A stretch of DNA of 64,000 bases. Source: Triplophysa rosa (taxonomy: Eukaryota > Chordata > Actinopteri > Cypriniformes > Nemacheilidae). This document shows positions 54,743 to 64,000 of the stretch, one piece after another. The notes beneath the pieces are model-generated. The model had not been told where the DNA came from and did not search any database. It was given only the letters and a program-made list of their open reading frames with translations. Numbering within the stretch: the first letter of the stretch is position 1; each line of letters begins with the position of its first letter. Both the position numbers and the translations under genes were made by a program. The stretch lies in the NCBI RefSeq assembly GCF_024868665.1, contig NW_026634425.1, positions 22,106-86,105 on the forward strand, written 5' to 3'.

Positions 54743-54820
54743 TGAATCAATGATGATTCTGACATCTTCTGCCGTCTCACAGAGCTTTACTTTGACAGGT
54801 GGATTGTAAGGTGCTGTTGT
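54743..54820 (-). CDS. Orphan exon candidate, 26 codons
   Basis: On the minus strand, a pyrimidine-rich acceptor (TTGCTTTTTGGTTCACAG) precedes 78 bases open in phase 0, reading TTAPYNPPVKVKLCETAEDV then RIIIDS, followed directly by consensus donor GTGAGT. The symmetric exon, strong splice sites and ordinary amino-acid composition favour a real exon. I do not recognise the protein and found no partner exons nearby. The gene would have to run from beyond 54.8 kb towards the Ig cluster on the minus strand. Confidence 0.4.
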
Positions 54821-54899
54821 CTGTGAACCAAAAAGCAAGAATAAAGAAAATGATTCATTATTATCAAGAACTTCTCATCACATTTCTTTGTCACTCAAT

Positions 54900-57877
54900 G
54901 AATGAAATGGGACATTAAAAAGCTGTTGTAAGTTGAATGAATGCAGTGTGTTTGCACTAGAGGTCAGTATACAGCAGATAAATTCATCACATCATGTTGG
55001 TAGATGGGCTGAAACACATTACACAGATATTACGATACATTACAGTTCAGAGAAACATCATTTGAGACGATATACAGGCTGTGAAAACAAACAAACAGAT
55101 AGAGAATACTTCAAGGACTTGAATATGAATGTATTTAATAGAAAGCACAGCATCAGATACTATAAACCATCTCAGAGATTTTCTGGGAAACATTTCCTCA
55201 CATGTGTTGTGTCATGTGCATTCGCATCAGTGAAGAGAACAGATATGACACAGAGGAACACTGACAGCTGTTCCCAGAACAGCCCGGTATTGAGTCTCAG
55301 TTTACATCAAACAGAGTCACGGGGTCAGTTCTGACATCCATCATACAGCAGACGAAGAAAATATCAAATCTGATGCTGCTAGTGTACAGTACATACTACT
55401 GGACCGATAAATACGTCCATCACTCCAAAATATATACAAGAGTCCATGCGTCCACAATATACATATAATACAATAAATATCATGAAAAACATCCATAAAG
55501 CATTCACAATACAGCACTGATGGGCAACATCTGCAAACTAAACACGTGTTTGCTCTCTCATCTCTGGACTACAGGATTATATTTATTCATATCTATTGGG
55601 ATAAAAACACACTGCATTCAAATTAAAGCATCATTTATTTACACAGAATTTACTAAAATAATTGAACTTACATTAGATATAGACAGGACTGTTGGGGGGT
55701 GTTGGTCATGAGGGGTTTTATTTTCTCGTCCGGCTACAACATACCAACATAGTTACCATAGTTACACAGAAGACAATACAAGTAACCTGCAACTAAACTG
55801 GGACATTCCCTACAGGTGTTTAAACCTTCCTTACATCATTTATTCATTATGAGTTCATTGTGAAATTGAGATTTATAACCTGTATTTGTGTGCAGATGGT
55901 CACATACAGAACGACAGAGATCAGGAGTGGTCGGTGTTTAATGTTTAAGATGGGCGGGTTTGGCACTGTGGTTGCTAGGATACAGGCTGAGGTTCAAAAG
56001 CAGGTCCCCTTCTTGAAAAGCTGATGTGACAGGGTCTATTATTCAATAACAGGCATCTGTCTTCAAGTTTACAAGAAATGGTGATGGGAGTAAGATAAAA
56101 GGGTCACATTCACCCTAAAATAATAATGAAAAAGACAAACTATTTGTATTTTGAATGAAGTAACTGAACTTGTCTATTGCTTTAAGGCAATGATGTAAAC
56201 TATCCACTATCAAAACAATGCATTTATAAATCAGCATAAAGTAAAAGCAGCAGAAGAAATACTGATGTTTCTGTACTTTATAAATGTAAAGAATAAAATA
56301 CAAGTTATCAACAAAATCATTATTTACATGACATTAAGGACCACGAGATGATTTCTCTGTATAGTAGGCAAATAAGAAGTGCTGAAACATCGTCCAAAAA
56401 AATAATTTCATTATGCTAAAAAACTCTCAACAGCCCCAAAATGCTTTATTTTCTTTTTGCAAAGCATATATTTTTATTTCAATGATTTGAGGAGAAAATA
56501 TGACCCAGACATTCGGTGAATTTCCGTGACTTAGTAAATAATTATGTTTAAAAGCATTTCTTAAGAGTTTTAATTGATTAAACTTTCATCAAAGTTTAAA
56601 GTGAAAGTTTACGTCTCACCAAATCCGCAGCATCAAACATTCTATCAAGACATTTGTTTTTAATATCGTAATTCTTCTTACAAACATGTGTGTTTGCACA
56701 CGCTGCCCAACAGCTCGCATACATGAACAAGAACAGTCATTTCCATTTATAACATATTTTCAAGTTTTATGTTTGATATTGAAATTATTTTGTTCAGATA
56801 CAGGCAAGTTAAACATCAGCAGTTGAGTTTGTCCATGTTAAATCAGTGATGACACGTCTCAAAATCCACCAAAGCTTCCTCTTCACATCTGGAAGTTTTC
56901 AAAACATTACAAAGATCCCTAAACATCCTTCATTCACAGTCAGTAACACCATAAAATCATCCCAAAATCTAAGTACAGAAATTAAAAAATGAAATTTTAA
57001 CAAAGATTTGAAATATTTATTTGATTTTGGGATGACACCCACAGGAGAGTCATTCACTCTGACAGCTTAATTCACAGACTGCTTATGAGAGATATAAAAA
57101 CAAAAAACCTGACGCAAGCTACCGGATTTCATTTCGGGGAATCATTGGAAATATCAGAATCTGCCACAATAAAATAAATATAATATGACACACTTCAAAA
57201 TATTAACTCAATTATTCTAAAAATGTTTTACTCTCCTTGTACATGCATCTCAAACCTTTCTGAGGGAATCAGGACAGTTCTGCTGTTCTCTTTGTGACAT
57301 CACTTCCTGAAGAAGCGTAACATTTAACAGCATCTATTTCCCGTTTCACAAAAAAAAAAACTTCCTGATGCGATATGAAACATTCAAGAGAATAATAAAT
57401 ACATCCATACGGCATGTTTACAGTAATGTACAGCAGGTGTTTTTATAAGCAGCACAAAAAATACTTGAACAAAATATACAGCCAAGACAAAAAAATAACA
57501 AACATATCAAGTAATAATTCTCTAAAGTCTTTTGTCATAAAGCTGCTGAAGAGCCGTCATGACACAGTGAGCAGATCCACAGTGATTCTAAAGGCATGAA
57601 CGACAGCAGATGTTACTAAACTGATTTCAGTCAACATTTGCAGCCGGATGGAGCTCAGAAAACATCTTGTTTAGGACATTTACAGAATATGACTTGCAGG
57701 TCAGTTATCGCCATTTTTATTAACATATTTGTCGATGCACAAATACCAAAATATTTCAGGATTGAATTTAAAATCCTGTTCTTCCATGTGTCATATTTTC
57801 AGAATGACACCACATATTCACATGACAGTCCTTTAGCATGTGTGAAATATGTTTCACAATAAATCTGCATGGAATAG
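54900..57877. other. No recognisable feature
   Basis: About 3 kb of AT-rich sequence. Frames up to 133 codons lack domains and splice context. Occasional AATAAA and oligo-A/T only. Confidence 0.4.
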
Positions 57878-59253
57878 GGTTGTGGCTAGAAGGGATACAG
57901 CTACGGCCGGAAGTGATGCAAAATCTCGCCATAAAAGTACAAAAAGTTACATTAGCTAACGCCACACCTCCCTCAATCCTAAACCTAACCTTACAATAAT
58001 AAACAAATAGTAATTAACTGTTGTCAGCGAGACAAAAATGATGCGGTATTGAAGTGCGCATGCCCAGTCAGGGCTCGACATTAACGCTTGTCCGGGACAA
58101 GTGAGAGAGGATTTTACTTGCCCGACCGGACAAATAACTTGGAAAAGAAAAACAGTGCGACATATATATATAGAATAATAAGAATGTGTGCATTAGACCG
58201 AGCTGCGTGATTGTGTGAAGTCCGTTTGTCGTGGTTGTGCTTGTTTGTGTGTGACAATAATCAATAGCGCACCTCATTGCGGAGCTGAATCCTGTTATTT
58301 AAATGTCATCTGGCTGTTCTGCGTGTCTGAGTGAATTACGTGCACAGTTTAACATTCAACACGAGTGATGGTCGAGGATTTATCTGCGTCTGCACTGTAT
58401 GAGGATGTGAACACATGAACTTCATCTCCAGAGTTGCTCTGAGAGTTTATTTTACTATCGTTTTACTGTTTGAGTGAAGCTATCTGCAAACAAGCGTCTT
58501 CCCGAAGACCCGTCAAAATAAAAGTCCCGTTAAATTGAACGCTCAAGACAAAAAAATACTGTACTATAGTGTTTGTTATTGAAAATCGAAGTGCACTTGT
58601 AGTGAATTAATAAACACTGTATACTATAGTAAAGTTCAAAAACAATAGAGTAAGAATTTTTACTGCAGTTTCCTAGACTATAGTATACTACAGTAATTTA
58701 TGTGGACAAATATACCACTATTGTATAGTAAAAAAGGAAAAACACAGAACTTAGAAATATTAAAACAAATTTAGGTAATCTAAAAATTATATGGCCCTAA
58801 TTTATCCATCTGTATGTAACATTAATGTCTTTTGTCAGTTATCTGCCTATTCATAATGAACTACACTTGCACATTTCTGCCTGTGCTACCAAACTTTAAA
58901 CCTCTCTAGCACCAGTGCTATGTGCAAAAAAAGATAACTTATAATAATTCCTGCTTGCCTTTGTTTTATAGCAGTCACGGAGAGTAGGCCTATAACCAAA
59001 TTCAGGCGGCCGAAGCGGACACTAGTTAAAATGCTTAAAATCAAACTTGACCAATCTCAATCCGAAACAATTATATTGATTATATTATATTATATTATAA
59101 TTCAAATGAAATATCATTTTTTATCTTTGGACAAGTAATTTTTGTACTCGGACAAGTGAATGACAAATTTACTTGTCTGAAGGACAATCACATGACAATG
59201 CTTAATGTCAAGCCCTGCCAGTGGATGTAGCTGTATCCCTTCCAGCCACAAGC
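57878..59253. mobile_element. MITE with inverted ends, carrying a nested hAT
   Basis: The left end at 57879-57905 (TTGTGGCTAGAAGGGATACA, then GCTAC) and the right end at 59227-59253 (its inverse with one mismatch) define an element of about 230 bp before interruption. The hAT element at 58069-59217 lies close to its right end. No frame is present. Confidence 0.75.
58069..59217. mobile_element. hAT-type element, 1149 bp, non-autonomous
   Basis: Starts CAGGGCTCGACATTAACGC and ends CTTAATGTCAAGCCCTG, an imperfect inverted repeat of about 17 bp. Subterminal ACAAGTGA and TTACTTG words repeat near both ends. CCAGT flanks each side, shorter than the usual 8-bp hAT duplication. The body has no transposase frame. 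Confidence 0.8.
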
Positions 59254-60528
59254 ATGAAATAGCCCTCGAGGAAGTGCAACGTTCTGAAACAGTCGAAAAC
59301 AGCAGCTCATATCTGCTGGACTGACAACCAAACCAAAGGGAAATCATTCAAACTGCAAAAAATAAATGGCTTTAAGCATGTCATGCATGAATATGATGGG
59401 ATACACTTGCTGTCTCCAATGTCTTTTACTGAAAATGTTAAAAGCTGACTACATAAACAACATCAAATAAACACATCAGCATCAGAGTCACGGTTCACGA
59501 TCACGATTTTACCGTCTCTCTATCGCCATCTGTGCTTGAAAAATAAAACTGCAGACTACTTTATGTAGTCAAATGACATCGAACTGACATTTCCAACAAA
59601 ATCCTACACAACAGCTCAGATTATAAATCAGTATCATAGGCTTACTGTTGTTTTTATATGTACTTGCTCAATATCTGATTTTTGTTTAATTTTATTCTCC
59701 CAAAATCTTACGGTTTGCATCTTTAATGTTTGATTCAAAGGAGATATTTGTTTGTCTTTGCACGATAATGCAAAACAATGATGGTATTCTGTTCAGTTGA
59801 ATGTAAAATCTAGGTCCTAAAACAAAACCATTTGAAAAGCAACCGGTCTAAGGTGGATTAGACAGAGCTCACGTGATACTGGTCTACGTCATCAAATCTT
59901 TTTCCAATGACTATAAAACTACAGTACACTTACACCTGTAATAAACAAAATGACTTATTGCAGCACATACAGTTTGAACGATACTGAAGCGATATTCTTG
60001 TGTTTCGTCTACCTCGTCCTACACAAAACAGCAGTTTCTTAAGAGTGTCAATGCAGATTTCATACATGTTATCGGTCGACTGCTGGAGTTCATGTGAATA
60101 CATTAAACGCTCGACATGCTAACTCAAGCGCACGAGAGCAGAGCTCAAGACGAACATTGTGTGGCGTTAAACTGAACCCACACTGAACAGCACGACTTAT
60201 TTAGCACTTAGCACGCCGCTCTGTGAATAGAAATGTCACGGGAACAAAGACCTTGTGTTACGCCAAAGTTTGATGTTGTGTTACTTTTCACAGGCAGATT
60301 ATTGCATATGCTAAGAGGCCTAGCAGCCGACACAATGCACTTTTGTAACCAGACAAACACACGCTACAAAAACACTCAGATGAAGTCCACACGACAAGAA
60401 AAGGCGCATGGCTTCACTGTCAGCAGGTGTGTGGATGTTGGGTATCAGTCTTTCCGGCTTGTATATACAACAAAACTAGCATTTGCAGTTTTAATCCATT
60501 TGCGGGACTGACTTTCACCTCTTGATAT
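59254..60528. other. No recognisable feature
   Basis: No gene or repeat terminus identified. Confidence 0.4.
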
Positions 60529-60953
60529 TGTGAGGAGTGTCCTGAGCTCAGATCAGCGTTGCCCTGGAAACACACGAGGAGCACCTGTTCCCCATCATCA
60601 CGGGCTGATCGGGGACAGCTGCGGGCAATCAGATCACCTCCTCTTAAGCTGCGGAATCGCCAGGAGAAAGGAGAACCTTGCTCCCTGAGATCGTGACTAA
60701 CCGTGTCTTTTCCCTCTTCCAGAGAGCAGTGTGTGACCCGACCTACGCCGCCACGAGCACCCCACGGAAACCCCACTCAGGAAACAAGGGACACTCAGGA
60801 GAGCACCACACTTGGGAGAAAAGGCCTTGTTCACCTCTGCGCCCGGAAGAAAGGCCTAGTTCACCCTCACACCACTTACTTTAATAAAGCCACCCTTCGG
60901 GGAATGTGTTGATTTGAGCTCTCCTTGTTGTGTGATCCTTCCACCCTGCTACA
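60529..60953 (+). mobile_element. Candidate solo LTR, about 425 bp
   Basis: Begins TGTGAGGAGTGTCCTGAGC and ends TTCCACCCTGCTACA, with an AATAAA at about 60881 placed as an LTR poly(A) signal. It interrupts the L2 fragment that starts at 60954. Flanking target duplication is not convincing (GATAT against ATACT), so the call rests on termini and internal layout. Confidence 0.5.
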
Positions 60954-61440
60954 ATACTTTTTTGTACGTGTAAGAACTCGAGCTGCCGTGTTTTGGATCA
61001 GTTGGAGTTTTTGTAATAAGCCTGCAGGGCAACCACCTAACAGTGCATTACAGTAGTCTAGTCTTGATGTCATGAATGCATGAATTAACTTCTCTGCATC
61101 TGACATTGACAGCATATGACGTAGTTTAGATATATTCTTAAAATGGAAAAACGCAATTTTACAGGTGTTGGCGACGTGGCTCTCAAATGACAGATTACTA
61201 TCTGAATAGAACGCCAAGTTCTTTAGCCGACGATGAGGGTATGTTTCTGTCAAACAGAGCATGTCTATTTTATGATCTGTTATCATATCATTAACAAAAA
61301 TGCTTTATTAGAGAGAGATCTAATATTTAGCAATCCGAGTCGTAACAGTTGATTATCTGTATTTTGTTCATGTTTAGTTTGTTTAACGTTATTAAATTAC
61401 TTTCAAGAGGTTTACGCATTATTTTATGTTTGCTATATTG
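60954..61440 (-). mobile_element. Internally deleted L2 LINE fragment
   Basis: On the minus strand the endonuclease start (LLNIRSL-type text near 61320, then HKIDMLCLTET) is joined at about 61216 directly to the late RT region ([38 protein letters not shown] and LIQNTAARVLTRTKK). Everything between, including the catalytic YADD, is missing. The right side touches the ERV and the left side the candidate LTR. Confidence 0.75.
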
Positions 61441-61464
61441 TTGGACTTTAAAGGCAGTCCTGCA

Positions 61465-62227
61465 TGTTCAAAAATTTGAAGAGACAATTTGCTCAAAAGT
61501 AATATAAGGTTTTATTATCAGATGTAAAAAGGAGTAACAAAGCTTTGGGTTGCCAGTAAATCACCACTCTCTCCAAAAAGCCAACAACCACAACCATTTC
61601 CTGACACCCATATTTTATACAGAATGTGACGTCGTTCTATCTTCTGACCCCGCCTTTGCCTTTTAAGGAGTGTTGTTCTCTTTCCACCAATCACCATACG
61701 CCACGTTTATCTGCTTAGTTCCTGAAAAATAAAACCTTCTCAAAACATACATCCTGTGGTCAGTCGCTAGTATTGAGGAATGTTCTCCAGGGACACCCTC
61801 CCCCAAGGAGTGGTCTCCTAAAAACAGTCTATTGTGGCCGGACAACACACCAACATTCTTAACATTCTTTTAGTAAAAAGAAAACACTTAATCATCTAAT
61901 GTTTTTAATTATATAGCGTTGTTTCTTAATCCTATGATTCATTAAAACACATCACAACTCATGATTATACTTAGAACATATGCAGTGGATTGATTCATAA
62001 CATTTATTTTTCTTTGTGACTCTTTATATGTGTGTGTGTTTATCTAGATAATTTACGACTCCAACCCCCAACTTTCTCTGTTTTCTTTGTTTGCCCCAGG
62101 AACTTTCCACTGAGTGAAATAGAAAGCACATGACCAAAACACACAGCTTAATGAAACAAATGAAAGAAAACACTTATTGATTATATTGATATTTAAATCA
62201 TACTTTTATCTAAAAAATATTCCCACA
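61465..62227 (-). mobile_element. 3' LTR of an endogenous retrovirus
   Basis: On the minus strand it begins TGTGGGAATATTTTTTAG at 62227 and ends TTGAACA at 61465 (763 bp, TGT...ACA ends). An AATAAA-type signal is on the minus strand near 61515, close to the 3' end as expected for the R region. Directly upstream lies the purine tract AAGAGAGGGAAT that primes plus-strand synthesis. The 5' LTR is outside the window, so age cannot be judged. Confidence 0.75.
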
Positions 62228-62240
62228 ATTCCCTCTCTTG
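62228..62240 (-). other. Polypurine tract of the ERV
   Basis: Minus-strand AAGAGAGGGAAT immediately before the LTR start, between env and the LTR. Confidence 0.7.
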
Positions 62241-62276
62241 ACCTCGAAAGAGGTCACACAAAATATTCGTAATAGG

Positions 62277-64000
62277 TCATACATAATTTTCTTCCTCATT
62301 TTCTGTTAGATCACTTGATAACAAAGGCATACTGTATGGGGGTGGAGATTCTTTCTTTTCAATAGCTGTAACAATTAATCTATTGCACAGTGATCTAATA
62401 CAAGGAATACAACAACATCCACAAGTAATCAATATGCTTAAGAAAACTCCTATTGACACTAAAATAGACATCACCATGGCCTTCCATTTTCCCAACGTTG
62501 CATCTAACCAATCTCCGAAAGGGTTATTTATACCGGAGTGTTCCTTCATTTCTACAGACAATGTCTTCAATCCCTCTAATGCTCTAGTAACCGATCCATC
62601 TTGGGCTGTATTGTTTGGAATGTATGTGCAACACAACTCTCCAAACATGAAACACACTCCTCCTTTCTCTGCTAACAGCATATCTAAAGCCATGCGATTT
62701 TGGATGGCCATCAAAGAAGTTGGGGCCAGCTGCTCAGCCAACCCATCAACAGCATCTCTGGTCATGTTTGCCAATCTCATGACATTATAATGTACGTAAT
62801 TTATTCTATCTACATTTTTGTTAGGGGTGACTGGGAAAAATGCAGATATTATCGGTATGTTCTCAAATCCTGATGCTATCTGATCTACTAACTTGTACTC
62901 TTGTGGTACTCCCCTAGGAACTCCTATTGCATCAATGTATGTAGGGCTGTTCAATGACAAATCTACACTTGAACCTGTTGCCCTCTTCCTGAGGATATGT
63001 CTTCTGTGTCTTCTGGCAAGTGTGGCTGAATTTATACTTTCCTTTTTTACAGTTCTTTCACCTATCAGAGCTATCGGGGCTCCTAACCTTACCATAGCAC
63101 ACACTCCTCTTGCTCCCTCAGGTATTCTAGTAAACAGTCTACGATCTCCACAATAGTAATACAATCCTGTTCTAGCCCATGTTCCTATTTGTGTCCCTTT
63201 ATCTATCACTATCTGATTACACCAGTCACTACTTATTTCCCCTAGGTTACTTGTTGGTGAGTTACGTGTAATGTTTAAACACTTGTAGTTTGCTTTCTGT
63301 GGTGTGAATGGTCCTGCCTTTGAGTAATTTGATATGGGTGGAAATATTGCTGCCAACGTGGTACAATTTGGTGGTGATGCTTGACGTGTCAAGGCTAGCA
63401 TACACCTGTAGCCCCAAGCATCATTTGGATACAAGGGTGCTGGTTCTGTGTATAGTTTGGGTCTTGCGTTAGCACACCCTACACAATCATCTAATCCTTG
63501 TTCTCTGGCTGTGGTAATTATCCATTCCAGCCATAAATTGTTTTCCCCATATCCTGTGGCTTTCTCTATTATGTCTTCTGGTTTCAATTTGGTGTAGTCA
63601 ATTTCTACTACTTCACCCTTTGGGTTGTTTACTGGTAATGGGTTTGTTTGGGTTATTATTTCATTCTTTGGTGCTTCCACCATGTTTATCTTAATTATCG
63701 CCTTTGGATCTGTCCCTGACTTCTCTACCCCGAAAACAAGGTACAATGGTTTATTTGATTCTCCTTTGGCCTGCCCTGGCAATTCGTCCCATCCCCCTAT
63801 TGACATGGTTATAGGATTTTTACTTGAGTGATAATCCCTTTGGAGCGTAATTTTATCCCACAGTTCCGGTCGCGTCCCATAATAGGTTCCGTCTGGCTTC
63901 CAGTTTCCTGTGTAGGCCACTACCTTTATCCAGGTCTCACACCAACCGCCAATCGTGCTTATTGCTTTACTATTACCCCGTTTACATGGAGAATTTACTC
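62277..64000 (-). CDS. env: Endogenous retrovirus envelope (env), 5' end outside window
   Basis: An open minus-strand frame runs from the window edge to a stop at 62277. Numbered from codon 63920 (547 residues), it has a surface subunit with a CVGC motif (146-149) and several N-glycosylation sites (185, 198, 216). It then has a basic cleavage site RRHRRHILRKR (303-313), heptad-rich transmembrane-subunit sequence, an immunosuppressive-like segment near 404-420, the disulfide motif C-x6-CC (423-431), a membrane span about 478-500 with a Cys cluster after it, and a tail with PPPY (526-529). The codons upstream of 63920 remain open, so the true start lies beyond 64000. Gamma/epsilon-like style is inferred from the C-x6-CC motif. 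The frame shows no breaks, so the insertion may be young or the gene retained. pol is not in the window. Confidence 0.9.
   Translation of the reverse strand, partial: VNSPCKRGNSKAISTIGGWCETWIKVVAYTGNWKPDGTYYGTRPELWDKITLQRDYHSSKNPITMSIGGWDELPGQAKGESNKPLYLVFGVEKSGTDPKAIIKINMVEAPKNEIITQTNPLPVNNPKGEVVEIDYTKLKPEDIIEKATGYGENNLWLEWIITTAREQGLDDCVGCANARPKLYTEPAPLYPNDAWGYRCMLALTRQASPPNCTTLAAIFPPISNYSKAGPFTPQKANYKCLNITRNSPTSNLGEISSDWCNQIVIDKGTQIGTWARTGLYYYCGDRRLFTRIPEGARGVCAMVRLGAPIALIGERTVKKESINSATLARRHRRHILRKRATGSSVDLSLNSPTYIDAIGVPRGVPQEYKLVDQIASGFENIPIISAFFPVTPNKNVDRINYVHYNVMRLANMTRDAVDGLAEQLAPTSLMAIQNRMALDMLLAEKGGVCFMFGELCCTYIPNNTAQDGSVTRALEGLKTLSVEMKEHSGINNPFGDWLDATLGKWKAMVMSILVSIGVFLSILITCGCCCIPCIRSLCNRLIVTAIEKKESPPPYSMPLLSSDLTENEEENYV

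Noticed and set aside
54933..55334. 133-codon plus-strand frame
   Set aside because: No domain, low-complexity composition and no splice context; a chance frame in AT-rich DNA.
60420..60912. Frames of 70-118 codons on both strands
   Set aside because: They overlap the candidate solo LTR and have no recognisable domain.
62383..63831. Plus-strand frames across the env region
   Set aside because: Antisense shadows of the env frame.

Overview
The window is vertebrate genomic DNA, almost certainly from a teleost and most likely a cyprinid. Supporting this are split genes with GT-AG introns, an immunoglobulin light-chain locus with V segments inverted relative to J-C, and a fish-type dispersed-repeat population: Tc1-like transposons, L2-clade LINEs, hAT and TTAA MITEs, tRNA-derived SINEs, a DIRS/Ngaro-like fragment and long GT microsatellites. 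Species cannot be fixed from the sequence alone. Nothing prokaryotic is present (no operons, ribosome binding sites or CRISPR arrays).

Layout. 1-9 kb has no convincing host gene but holds several DNA-transposon footprints: a hAT element with an exact 8-bp target duplication at 2487-3412 carrying a SINE, a 653-bp inverted-repeat element at 4044-4696, and a long inverted repeat at 6111-7144. 9.1-24.8 kb is a stack of mobile elements: a non-autonomous LTR element, an LTR fragment, a dead Tc1-like element, an L2 LINE split by a second L2, a solo LTR, and a Tc1-like element itself split by a solo LTR. 25.7-29 kb holds a broken Ty3/Gypsy pol and a THAP-domain fragment.

30.5-44.3 kb probably contains one host gene: a TATA-box promoter and 15-codon first exon at 30560, followed 12.8 kb later by three exons (43406-44252) encoding a complete PRY-SPRY (B30.2) domain. 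Reading phases match across all junctions and give a 221-residue product. The large intron is full of elements, including a DIRS-like fragment, a decayed BEN-domain gene, and a SINE sharing its tail with a LINE fragment nearby.

45.9-54.6 kb is a kappa-type IgL cluster. V1, V2 (pseudogene), V3 and V4 lie on the minus strand with 12-bp-spacer recombination signals. One J with a 23-bp-spacer signal and one C exon lie on the plus strand, so V-J joining here must proceed by inversion. The remnant of a second cluster sits at 46.9-47.3 kb. Downstream, 54.7-60.5 kb is mostly featureless apart from one orphan exon candidate and a hAT nested in a MITE. The right end (61465-64000, minus strand) is the 3' part of an endogenous retrovirus: an open env reading frame running off the window, a polypurine tract and a 3' LTR.
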